Shown here: piece by piece, positions 1-5,829 of the stretch | Numbering within the stretch: position 1 is the stretch's first letter | Layout of the letters: each line of letters begins with the position of its first letter | Source: Pseudomonadota bacterium | GTDB lineage: Bacteria > Pseudomonadota > Gammaproteobacteria > Pseudomonadales > Pseudohongiellaceae | DNA length: 5,829 bases | NCBI GenBank assembly: GCA_022563075.1 | Contig: JADFOC010000197.1 | Span: 1 to 5,829 of the forward strand | Direction of reading: 5' to 3' | The notes under the pieces: model-generated | What the model was told of the DNA's origin: nothing | Seen by the model: the letters and a program-made list of their open reading frames with translations, nothing else | Database searches by the model: none | Position numbers and translations under genes: made by a program

Positions 1-11
1 CCTGAGAGCCG

Positions 12-50
12 TTGCTAGGTAAATTCTACTTACTCGATAAACCTAAGTAT
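12..50 (+). promoter_or_regulatory. Possible weak sigma-70 promoter upstream of the first gene
   Basis: A TTGCTA hexamer (12-17) lies 18 bp before GATAAA (36-41). Each matches the sigma-70 consensus at four of six positions. A second AT-rich -10-like stretch, TAAGTAT, lies at 44-50. The rest of the first 94 bases has stops in all three forward frames by about base 25, so it holds at most the last few codons of an upstream gene. This is a pattern match only, and AT-rich leaders often give such matches by chance. Confidence 0.2.
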
Positions 51-82
51 TAAGAAACGAACGGTAATTGACTGGAATGATT

Positions 83-88
83 GAAGGA
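83..88 (+). promoter_or_regulatory. Ribosome binding site that fixes the start at 95
   Basis: GAAGGA ends 6 bp before the ATG at 95. The longer in-frame options, TTG at 68 and ATG at 77, lack a comparable purine-rich site at the right distance and would put extra residues in front of the lysine-rich start of the signal peptide. Confidence 0.6.
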
Positions 89-94
89 TTGTTA

Positions 95-928
95 ATGAAA
101 ACTAAACTAATGAAAATAATTTCCGCCAGCTGTCTGGTTACACTGTTGGGGCTGTTATCGGTGCAGACATTCGCTCAAAACACGGCAATGCAACGCACGC
201 CAGGTGGCAAACCGGACCTCAGTGGTATCTGGCAGGCCATTACTTCGGCGCACTACGATATTGAGCCACACGCTGCTTCGGTGGGACCGCATCCACGATT
301 GTTTGGTGCGCTGTCCGCTACACCTGGCGGGCTCGGCATCATCGAGGGTGGTCGAATTCCTTATAATGAACCAAGCCGGCGCCAACGCGATGCCAATCGC
401 ATGACAGCCATCGAAAATGATCCGATGGCTAAATGCTATATGCCGGGTGTACCGCGTGCTAACTACATGCCATTTCCATTCCAGATTGTGCAATCGACGG
501 ACGTCATACTGATTGCCTATGAAGTGGCGGAATCGAATCGCATCCTCTACGTGGACCAACCCGAGCTCGAGTCCCAGGTCGATGCCTGGATGGGCCACTC
601 CAATGCGCATTGGGAAGGAGATACCCTGGTGGTTCGTGTTACCGGTCAAATACCCGATACCTGGTTCGATCGCGTTGGTAATTTCCACAGCTGGGAGATG
701 GTGGTCGAAGAACGCTGGACACCTGCTGGGCCTAACCATATCAACTACGAAGCGACTATTACCGATCCCAATACTTTTACAGAATCTTGGAAGGTAAGTT
801 TTCCACTGTATCGATTGGTGGAAGACAATGTCCAGCTGCTCGAGTTCAAGTGTGCTGAATTTGCCGAAGAGTATTTATACGGTGAATGGCGTAAAGAGGG
901 AACGCCGATCGGCAATCCCCCGCAGTAG
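95..928 (+). CDS. Secreted protein of the uncharacterised 'PDLSGIW / HWEGDTLVV' family
   Basis: This encodes a 277-residue exported protein of unknown function. Numbering is from the ATG at 95, which has GAAGGA 6 bp upstream. Residues 1-27 form a signal peptide: Lys-rich start, a hydrophobic stretch, then a TFA|Q cleavage site. The mature part opens with PDLSGIW (40-46) and continues with a C-x-PGVPR motif starting at Cys114, GHSNAHWEGDTLVV (167-180), an ERWTP motif (206-210), INYEATITDP (216-225) and a LLEFKC segment ending at Cys253. I know this motif order from many secreted 'hypothetical' proteins of Acidobacteria and marine Gammaproteobacteria; their biochemical role is not established to my knowledge. 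The pattern suggests a beta-rich extracytoplasmic fold. Cys114 and Cys253 are the only mature cysteines and could pair after export (inference). The gene appears monocistronic: a strong terminator follows 20 bp after the stop. The family call is fairly certain; the function is unknown. Confidence 0.85.
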   Translation: MKTKLMKIISASCLVTLLGLLSVQTFAQNTAMQRTPGGKPDLSGIWQAITSAHYDIEPHAASVGPHPRLFGALSATPGGLGIIEGGRIPYNEPSRRQRDANRMTAIENDPMAKCYMPGVPRANYMPFPFQIVQSTDVILIAYEVAESNRILYVDQPELESQVDAWMGHSNAHWEGDTLVVRVTGQIPDTWFDRVGNFHSWEMVVEERWTPAGPNHINYEATITDPNTFTESWKVSFPLYRLVEDNVQLLEFKCAEFAEEYLYGEWRKEGTPIGNPPQ

Positions 929-948
929 GCGCTTATGATGAAATACCG

Positions 949-982
949 AAGGCCTGTATCACTGGATGCAGGCCTTTTTTTT
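949..982 (+). terminator. Strong rho-independent terminator after the PDLSGIW-family gene
   Basis: The arms AAGGCCTGTATC (949-960) and GATGCAGGCCTT (965-976) pair over 12 positions with one T-G wobble, closing a four-base ACTG loop. A run of eight T (975-982) follows, two of which lie in the stem. The hairpin begins 20 bp after the stop codon at 926-928. It should insulate this gene from the downstream peptidase gene. No matching A-run sits on the left, so it is probably one-directional. Confidence 0.92.
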
Positions 983-1025
983 ATGCCGGCGGTTTTATAA
1001 GAAAAGCGCAATCAATTTCGGTAGA

Positions 1026-1034
1026 TGTTATTTT
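1026..1034 (+). promoter_or_regulatory. Possible extended -10 promoter element for the peptidase gene
   Basis: TGTTATTTT carries a TG one base ahead of TATTTT (1029-1034), an extended -10 arrangement, about 50 bp before the ATG at 1086. No good -35 hexamer lies 16-18 bp upstream. A promoter is expected somewhere between the terminator at 982 and the gene start, since readthrough should be blocked. This exact element is only a candidate. Confidence 0.25.
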
Positions 1035-1075
1035 AGGCTGCCGCCATCTTCGAGAGATGCCTGATTGCATGATGT

Positions 1076-1079
1076 GGAG
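1076..1079 (+). promoter_or_regulatory. Ribosome binding site that fixes the start at 1086
   Basis: GGAG ends 6 bp before the ATG at 1086. An in-frame TTG at 1065 and GTG at 1074 would give slightly longer products, but the GTG overlaps this site and both would add acidic residues (His-Asp-Val-Glu) ahead of the signal peptide. Confidence 0.55.
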
Positions 1080-1085
1080 CCCAGC

Positions 1086-3680
1086 ATGAAAGAAGTTTAT
1101 CGTATTCGAAACCTATTCCTTAGCCTGATTGTATTGACGATTTGCCAAATCGGTAGTGCCGCGGAATCCCGAGAGTTACCTTTCTATGTAGAAGGCATTG
1201 ATTACGATCCAGCCATACCACGTCCGGAGTCTGTGATCGGTCATGCCTTGGGACATCGGATTGCGCGCAATGATTTGCTGGTTCAGTACATGCGCATGGT
1301 TGCCGATCTGTCACCACGAATTACATCCGAAGTCATTGCCTATACCCACGAGCGACGGCCCATCATTGGACTTAACATTACCTCCCCAGAGAATCATGCC
1401 CGTATCGAAGAGATCAAGGCCGCTCATGTTGCCTTGAGTGATCCCAACAGCGATCAGGAAGTCTCCGACGACATGCCGGTCATTACCTGGCTGAACTATG
1501 GCGTGCATGGCGCCGAGGTGAGTTCGACAGATTCATCGATGGCGGTTGTCTATCACCTGGCGGCCGCTCGCGGTCCGGATATAGAAGAGACCTTAAGCAA
1601 CAGCGTCATTATTTTGATTGCCATATTTAACCCAGATGGCAACAGTAGAATGTCGGCCTGGAATCACATGCACGGAAGCTATGTACCGGTCATGGATTCA
1701 AGTCATCGATTGCACAATACCTTCTGGCCGGGCGGCAGAACCAATCACTATTGGTTCGATTTGAATCGACAATGGTTGATTGTCCAGCATCCTGGTCCCC
1801 AGGGTTGGGTCGCAAAATTTCACGAATGGAAACCTAATATTACGGTCGATTATCATGAGATGGGGGCCAATAGCACCTACTATTTTCATCCAGGGGCGCC
1901 AGATAGAACATTTCCCTATATACCCGATCGATCCATGGAATTGTTGGATCAAGTCTCCGATCGAGCTCGGTCTTTTCTCGATCGAGAGCAGCGGCTGTAC
2001 TTCAATGAAGAAAACTATGACAACTACTACATAGGCAAAGGCTCGACCTATCCGCATATGCACGCCAGCATGGGCATGTTGTTTGAGCAGGCAAGTTCGG
2101 AGGGATTGCTTGACACGGCGCACGGCATCTTGTCATTTCGTGACAATATCAGGACTCAATATCGCACTTCCCTGGAGATGATCAGGGCAGGCGTGGAAAT
2201 GCGATCGACGCTGCTCGAGTATCAGCGGGAGTTTTCGCGTGATGGACTCGAACTCGCCGCAGAGGATGACGTCAAGGCCTATGTGTTTTCCGTACCCGGG
2301 GATAAGGCGCGGGCATTCCACGCCATCGATATCCTCAATCGACACCAGATTCGAGTCAACCGCCTGGGTGAAGAATTGACGGTCGATGACGTGCGTTATG
2401 CTGCTGAGGATTCCTACATAGTCGAGACTAACCAGGCACAGTATCGAATGGTCAAGGCGCTGTTCGAAAAAATCACCAGTTTCGAGAATGATATATTTTA
2501 CGACGTATCAGCCTGGACCCTGCCGCTGGCGTTCGATTTCGACTACGCGGCACTTTCTTCTCGCGACATTAGGGGCGACGTGATAGGAGAGGGCGTTACT
2601 GCCAGTTTTCCAAGCGAAGCGACGCCAGTCGTCGCAAATTATGCCTACATGTTTTCCTGGTCGAATTACTATGCCCCCAGAGCCGTATATAAACTGTTAG
2701 ATGCTGGAGTCAGACCTAAATTCGCCACTAAGCCAGTTACCGTGCAGACCAGCGAAGGCGAGGTGACTTTAGCACGCGGCAGCATCCTGGTGCCTCTCGG
2801 TTGGCAGGGCGGCGAACTTGCTGATGCCGAGATACATGACTTGGTGAGCGCGATAGCCGCTGACGAGGGAATCAAAATTCACAGTATCGATTCCGGCCAT
2901 ACGCCGCAGGCTGGCATGGATCTAGGCAGTCCAAATTTCTCACGCATGAGCACGCCGAAAATCTTACTGTTGGTGGGCGAGGGTATTACTGCCTATGATG
3001 CAGGAGAGGTGTGGCATCTACTGGACAACCGCATGCGCATACCGGTACACATGTTTGACAAGCGCAAGTTGAGTTCATTGAACCTGGAGAACTACACGCA
3101 TCTGGTTCTGGTAGGTGGCAACCATGATGATCTGGCGGTAAGAACACAACAGATCAATCGATGGGTACGTCAGGGGGGCACGTTGATCGCCATACGGCAA
3201 GGAGCAGAATGGGCCTATGACAATATTCTCTATCCCTCAGCCGGTGACTCCAGCGATGAAACCGAAGACGACAGCGATGCTAGATTCGATTACGGCGACA
3301 AGAGAGATATCGAAGCAAAGTCAATCATTGGCGGCGCTATTCTGCGCGGAGACCTGGATATTACCCATCCTATAGGTTATGGCATAGCTAATCGTTCCAT
3401 CGCCAGTCACCGCAACACATTAATTGCTTTCGATCGACCGGCCAATCCATGGGCTACCGTGGTGGCAATTCCCGAGAACGCCTTGTTGTCTGGCTATGCG
3501 TCTGCAGAGAATCAAGCTGAATTGGCGGGTAAGGCAATGACTATTGCAGAACGTCATGGTCGCGGCAGCGTGATTCTGTTCTCAGACAATCCCAACTTCC
3601 GTGCCTATTTTTTTGGCACCAATAAACTGTTCATGAATAGTCTGTTTTTCTCCAAGGGTTTTGTGCGTCCGAGGCAGTAA
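1086..3680 (+). CDS. Exported M14-family zinc carboxypeptidase-like protein with amidotransferase-fold C-terminal region
   Basis: Predicted periplasmic or secreted metallopeptidase of 864 residues (numbered from the ATG at 1086). Residues 1 to about 25 are a signal peptide ending GSAA. The M14 catalytic domain spans roughly 45-375: zinc ligands His141 and Glu144 in GVHGAE, NPDG at 182-185, a DLNR motif (225-228) matching the Asn-Arg pair that binds the substrate carboxylate in carboxypeptidase A, the third zinc ligand His257 in VDYHEMG, and the probable catalytic Glu334 in GMLFEQASSEG. These key residues are intact, so activity is plausible; the substrate (peptide, peptidoglycan stem or other) cannot be read from sequence. 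A middle region leads to a class I glutamine-amidotransferase-like segment from about 624 (PKILLLVGEG...), interrupted by an acidic stretch at 718-741. The usual nucleophile Cys is absent, so this part is probably structural or binding. The mature protein contains no cysteine. A 77-bp gap without a terminator separates it from the next gene. Confidence 0.9.
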   Translation: MKEVYRIRNLFLSLIVLTICQIGSAAESRELPFYVEGIDYDPAIPRPESVIGHALGHRIARNDLLVQYMRMVADLSPRITSEVIAYTHERRPIIGLNITSPENHARIEEIKAAHVALSDPNSDQEVSDDMPVITWLNYGVHGAEVSSTDSSMAVVYHLAAARGPDIEETLSNSVIILIAIFNPDGNSRMSAWNHMHGSYVPVMDSSHRLHNTFWPGGRTNHYWFDLNRQWLIVQHPGPQGWVAKFHEWKPNITVDYHEMGANSTYYFHPGAPDRTFPYIPDRSMELLDQVSDRARSFLDREQRLYFNEENYDNYYIGKGSTYPHMHASMGMLFEQASSEGLLDTAHGILSFRDNIRTQYRTSLEMIRAGVEMRSTLLEYQREFSRDGLELAAEDDVKAYVFSVPGDKARAFHAIDILNRHQIRVNRLGEELTVDDVRYAAEDSYIVETNQAQYRMVKALFEKITSFENDIFYDVSAWTLPLAFDFDYAALSSRDIRGDVIGEGVTASFPSEATPVVANYAYMFSWSNYYAPRAVYKLLDAGVRPKFATKPVTVQTSEGEVTLARGSILVPLGWQGGELADAEIHDLVSAIAADEGIKIHSIDSGHTPQAGMDLGSPNFSRMSTPKILLLVGEGITAYDAGEVWHLLDNRMRIPVHMFDKRKLSSLNLENYTHLVLVGGNHDDLAVRTQQINRWVRQGGTLIAIRQGAEWAYDNILYPSAGDSSDETEDDSDARFDYGDKRDIEAKSIIGGAILRGDLDITHPIGYGIANRSIASHRNTLIAFDRPANPWATVVAIPENALLSGYASAENQAELAGKAMTIAERHGRGSVILFSDNPNFRAYFFGTNKLFMNSLFFSKGFVRPRQ
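2955..3660 (+). other. Degenerate class I glutamine-amidotransferase-like domain within the peptidase
   Basis: Protein residues about 624-858 show a Rossmann-like alternation. A strand ILLLVGEG is followed by a helix with YDAGEVWHLLD, then LVLVGGNHDD, then a helix and the strand GTLIAIRQGAEW. The last strand is where amidotransferases and DJ-1/PfpI relatives carry the nucleophilic Cys in a G-x-C-x-G elbow; here the sequence reads I-R-Q-G. Similar tails occur on other large bacterial M14-like proteins. Fold assignment is by pattern and is moderately certain; loss of amidotransferase chemistry follows from the missing Cys. Confidence 0.6.
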
Positions 3681-3743
3681 TGGCGGTCAATATTTGGAAT
3701 TGGTAGATCTGCTGGTAGTGATCAAGCCATGGCCGTACTACTC

Positions 3744-3754
3744 AAGGTTCAGGA
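3744..3754 (+). promoter_or_regulatory. Ribosome binding region of the propeller protein gene
   Basis: AAGG (3744-3747) lies 10 bp before the ATG at 3758, and a second purine patch AGGA (3751-3754) lies 3 bp before it, rather close for ideal pairing. The 77-bp gap 3681-3757 shows no hairpin with a T-run and no convincing promoter, which leaves co-transcription with the peptidase gene possible. Confidence 0.45.
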
Positions 3755-3757
3755 CCT

Positions 3758-5617
3758 ATGTTTAGAAGAATATTTCTGCTAGTCACGGCATTCTTGGCGG
3801 TGATGGAATGTACTTCAGTCCATGCACAGAGCGCTTGCAGTGATAACCGCATATTTGTCGGTGGTGCTTCAGTGGATAGTGGGGCTAGTTTTTCCTTGCA
3901 GGTTAGTGCCTCCGATGCACTCTTTATTGGAGGTGAATTGTGTCCACTGCCGACTCATCTTGGTGAAATCGCCAATGTCTATGTGGCATTTGAGATCGAT
4001 GCTGTTATCTATCTGCTCAATAGCGATGATGAACTCGTCATTTATGCATCAGAAAATCCGGTGGCTTATAGAACCAATGTAGTGCTGGAAAATGTCATCC
4101 CCATAAACCTGTTCAATGGCGTAGTGAGCGAGCCCATCGAACTGGTCAATCTCTATGTGGCATATTCATTAAACGGTACTTTCTACCTCGACGAAAACCC
4201 GGTGAGCTTTTCCATCAACGCCGTATCGGCGCTGAAGACACTTTCAGTTTTCCCGGAGCAGGCATCAACCACTGCCGCCAATAATGGCGAAATAAGCTTA
4301 AGTTTCGATCGAGCTTTGGCTGCGAGTGCCATTGATGACACGGATATTAAAGTCTTTGGTCGCTGGTCGGGCGTGCTTACCGGCCAGGTGTCACTCTCCG
4401 ACGACCAGCAAACGCTGCGATTTACTCCGGAGCGAAATTTATCGGCTGGAGAATGGGTGACGGTTACGGTTGACGACATTGTGGGCACTGATGGCAGTCG
4501 TTTGGCAAGTGGCTATAGTTGGTCATTTTGGGTGGCTTCGGTCCCCGCGATGATGGAATTCGAACAGATAGACGTGATCAGCACGCGAGTGCCCGATGCG
4601 ACTGCGCAAATTCAGACTTATGGCGCCTATGCCGGCGATTTGAATCAGGATGGCTGGTCCGATTTGGTCGTACCCAATGAGCTGTCCAATGATTTACGGA
4701 TCTTTCTAAACGATGGTGCCGGCGGCTATGACGATTTTACCATCGTACCAATAGAAGGCGCGATAAAACCTAGTCCGAATGCAGGGGCTGACTTCGACGG
4801 CGATGGCGACATAGATTTTGCCGTGGGCAGTGCCTGGGGGACCTATGTCCATATATTTCTCGGAGATGGTACCGGGGCGCTGGTCCAGTCGCAGAACTTG
4901 CTAGTCGGTGAAAGGGTCAGAGGTGTTTGCCTGGTAGATTTTGAAAACGATGGTGACCCCGATATCGTTGCTACCGCCTGCATAGGGAATCATGTATCAC
5001 TGTTTAACAACGATGGCTCTGGCAATTTTAGTGCGGCAGGCACGATCGATGCCGGTGATGGGGAGTGGTCCTGTGCTTCCTCAGATATGAACGGTGATGG
5101 CCTCATGGATTTCATTGTTGGAATGCGTAACAGCAATGAATTGATGGTACTACTTTCTAATGGGGATGGTACTTTTACCGAAGCCACACGTATTCTCACC
5201 GACGGAGACCCTTGGATGCTGGCGGCGGGAGACGTTGATAGGGACGGTGCAATAGATATTATGGCAGTCAATGCTAATGCGATCTCTGTAACCGTGTCGA
5301 TGGGGACCGGTACAGGCGGACTGGCGGATCCAACCAGTTACTCGCTGGCAGTTGAGGGTCACGGATTCCCGCTTGCGGTCGATCTGGGAGACCTGGATGG
5401 TGACGGAGATCTGGACATAGTGACTTCTGATTTCAGAACCCGATTGTTCCTCATACATGAAAATCAAGGAGACGGAAAATTTATCAGGCTGCCGAATCAG
5501 CTATTTGCACCGGAGGCTGCTTCATGTGCAATCCTTCACGATCGTGACAATGACGGCGATCTCGATATAACAGGTATCGATGAAGTACAGGATGTGCTCA
5601 TTCTTTTTAGGAATTAG
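3758..5617 (+). CDS. Secreted FG-GAP/VCBS seven-bladed beta-propeller protein with Ig-like domain
   Basis: This encodes a 619-residue exported protein. Residues 1-23 are a signal peptide cleaved after VHA. Residues 24-157 form a region I do not recognise that contains an internal duplication (66-108 and 124-155). Residues 159-260 look like a Big_5/SbsA-type Ig-like domain: a FPEQ start, then ISLSFDRAL, TLRFTPERNLSAGEWV and a closing SWSFWV strand. From about 268 to the C-terminus run seven FG-GAP repeats, each with a D-x-[DNE]-x-D-G-x-x-D calcium loop, led by Asp294, 345, 394, 443, 492, 545 and 595. Seven repeats of about 50 residues fit a closed seven-bladed, integrin-alpha-like propeller. 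Such proteins commonly serve in adhesion or ligand binding; no enzymatic motif is visible. There is no PEP-CTERM, LPXTG or type IX sorting tail; the chain ends just after the last blade. The domain calls are firm; the biological role is unknown. Confidence 0.9.
   Translation: MFRRIFLLVTAFLAVMECTSVHAQSACSDNRIFVGGASVDSGASFSLQVSASDALFIGGELCPLPTHLGEIANVYVAFEIDAVIYLLNSDDELVIYASENPVAYRTNVVLENVIPINLFNGVVSEPIELVNLYVAYSLNGTFYLDENPVSFSINAVSALKTLSVFPEQASTTAANNGEISLSFDRALAASAIDDTDIKVFGRWSGVLTGQVSLSDDQQTLRFTPERNLSAGEWVTVTVDDIVGTDGSRLASGYSWSFWVASVPAMMEFEQIDVISTRVPDATAQIQTYGAYAGDLNQDGWSDLVVPNELSNDLRIFLNDGAGGYDDFTIVPIEGAIKPSPNAGADFDGDGDIDFAVGSAWGTYVHIFLGDGTGALVQSQNLLVGERVRGVCLVDFENDGDPDIVATACIGNHVSLFNNDGSGNFSAAGTIDAGDGEWSCASSDMNGDGLMDFIVGMRNSNELMVLLSNGDGTFTEATRILTDGDPWMLAAGDVDRDGAIDIMAVNANAISVTVSMGTGTGGLADPTSYSLAVEGHGFPLAVDLGDLDGDGDLDIVTSDFRTRLFLIHENQGDGKFIRLPNQLFAPEAASCAILHDRDNDGDLDITGIDEVQDVLILFRN
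3953..4222 (+). repeat. Internal duplication in the N-terminal region of the propeller protein
   Basis: Two stretches share the order [VL]YVA[FY]-x-[IL] ... Y-L ... ENPV ... N. Copy 1 has NVYVAFEI (73-80) and ENPV (99-102); copy 2 has NLYVAYSL (131-138) and ENPV (146-149). Copy 2 is 11 residues shorter between these anchors. The resemblance remains in the DNA: 3974-3989 and 4148-4163 agree at 15 of 16 bases. This suggests tandem duplication of a small beta-rich module. Confidence 0.6.
4628..5577 (+). repeat. Seven FG-GAP calcium-loop repeats
   Basis: Loop-leading Asp residues fall at protein positions 294, 345, 394, 443, 492, 545 and 595, giving spacings of 51, 49, 49, 49, 53 and 50 residues. 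Each loop is preceded by a short strand and followed by a hydrophobic strand such as DLVV, DFAV, DIVA or DFIV. Loop 3 has Glu at the second calcium-binding position, and loops 1 and 4 have Asn there; the other four carry Asp. All seven keep the remaining acidic ligands, so seven bound calcium ions are plausible. The repeats are diverged at DNA level. Confidence 0.9.
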
Positions 5618-5626
5618 TACTCCCAT

Positions 5627-5829
5627 CTAGGGCGAATGAAAACTCGCAATTTCCTCGAGTGGTTTACGTGTTATATCTGGCACTCTTGCATTCTCTTCAG
5701 GATAGCCGACCACTAACACCATTAATGGTTTTTCCGTAACAGGTCTGCCGAGTATTTCATTCAGAAATTTCATCGGGCTGGGCGTGTGCGTGAGAGTCGC
5801 TAAGCCGGCATTGTGCAATGCTGCGATTA
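5627..5829 (-). CDS. Nitroreductase-family flavoprotein, iodotyrosine-deiodinase-like (C-terminal part only)
   Basis: The last 66 residues of a gene that enters from the right edge; its start lies outside the window. Reading leftward from 5827, the sequence begins [19 protein letters not shown] and continues with an [18 protein letters not shown] block, a VPD motif and RKPLEEI, ending at the TAG in 5627-5629. This order closely follows the C-terminus of the iodotyrosine deiodinase-like branch of the nitroreductase superfamily (human IYD has LGRP, EKLLML, VGYP, VPD and RKPLDQI in the same places), which uses FMN and reducing equivalents for reductive reactions. The THTPSPM variant is one I associate with bacterial members, whose substrates are often unknown. 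No signal sequence can be judged. It converges on the propeller gene with a 9-bp gap. Confidence 0.85.
   Translation of the reverse strand, partial: IAALHNAGLATLTHTPSPMKFLNEILGRPVTEKPLMVLVVGYPEENARVPDITRKPLEEIASFHSP

Noticed and set aside
68..94. Upstream TTG (68) and ATG (77) as starts for the first gene
   Set aside because: The GAAGGA site and the typical signal-peptide start both favour ATG 95.
155..739. A 194-codon open frame on the minus strand, antisense to the first gene
   Set aside because: The plus strand shows a signal peptide and conserved family motifs across the same bases. The antisense translation has no recognisable motif and is a shadow of the real gene.
1698..2123. A 141-codon minus-strand open frame inside the peptidase gene
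   Set aside because: It covers the part encoding the zinc ligand His257 and the catalytic Glu334 on the plus strand, and its own product resembles nothing known.
3720..3740. Small palindrome around CCATGG before the propeller gene
   Set aside because: The arms are only a few bases and no T-run follows, so it supports neither a terminator nor an operator.
3758..3829. Lipoprotein signal in the propeller protein (Cys18 after VME) and in the peptidase (Cys20 after LTI)
   Set aside because: The residue before each Cys is Glu or Ile, not the small residue a lipobox needs, and good signal peptidase I sites follow (VHA|Q and GSAA).
1..5829. Mobile element, CRISPR array, tRNA, toxin-antitoxin or defence system
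   Set aside because: I found no transposase or integrase motifs, no regularly spaced direct repeats, no inverted-repeat ends and no nuclease or sensor domains. All sizeable open regions are explained by the four genes.

Overview
The window holds three complete plus-strand genes, each encoding a protein with an N-terminal export signal, and the 3' end of a fourth gene on the minus strand. Base composition is balanced. Gene starts are Shine-Dalgarno led, the signal peptides are Gram-negative in style, and the family mix (a 'PDLSGIW' secreted protein, an M14 peptidase with a glutamine-amidotransferase-like tail, an FG-GAP propeller protein and an iodotyrosine-deiodinase-like nitroreductase) is one I associate with free-living, often marine, Gammaproteobacteria or neighbouring Proteobacteria. 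That assignment is an inference. No rRNA or other phylogenetic marker is present.

Layout: 1-94 is a leader with a weak possible promoter. 95-928 encodes a secreted 277-residue protein of the uncharacterised 'PDLSGIW / HWEGDTLVV' family and is followed by a strong intrinsic terminator (949-982). 1086-3680 encodes an exported 864-residue M14-type zinc carboxypeptidase-like protein with intact zinc ligands and a degenerate amidotransferase-fold C-terminal region. After a 77-bp gap with no visible terminator, 3758-5617 encodes a secreted 619-residue protein built from an unrecognised duplicated N-terminal region, an Ig-like (Big_5/SbsA-type) domain and seven FG-GAP/VCBS calcium-loop repeats predicted to close a seven-bladed beta-propeller. 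Only 9 bp beyond its stop, convergent and running off the right edge, lies the C-terminal 66 residues of a nitroreductase-fold flavoprotein (5627-5829).

How they fit together: the terminator separates the first gene from the rest. The peptidase and propeller genes could share a transcript, but nothing in the sequence proves a joint function. The shared theme is the cell envelope or exterior: one metallopeptidase-like enzyme, one probable calcium-dependent adhesion or binding protein, and one small secreted protein of unknown role. I see no transposase, integrase, CRISPR, tRNA, toxin-antitoxin or defence gene and no sign of a mobile island. The window looks like ordinary chromosome. The least explained parts are the N-terminal duplicated region of the propeller protein, the first gene's family, and the altered amidotransferase-like tail of the peptidase.
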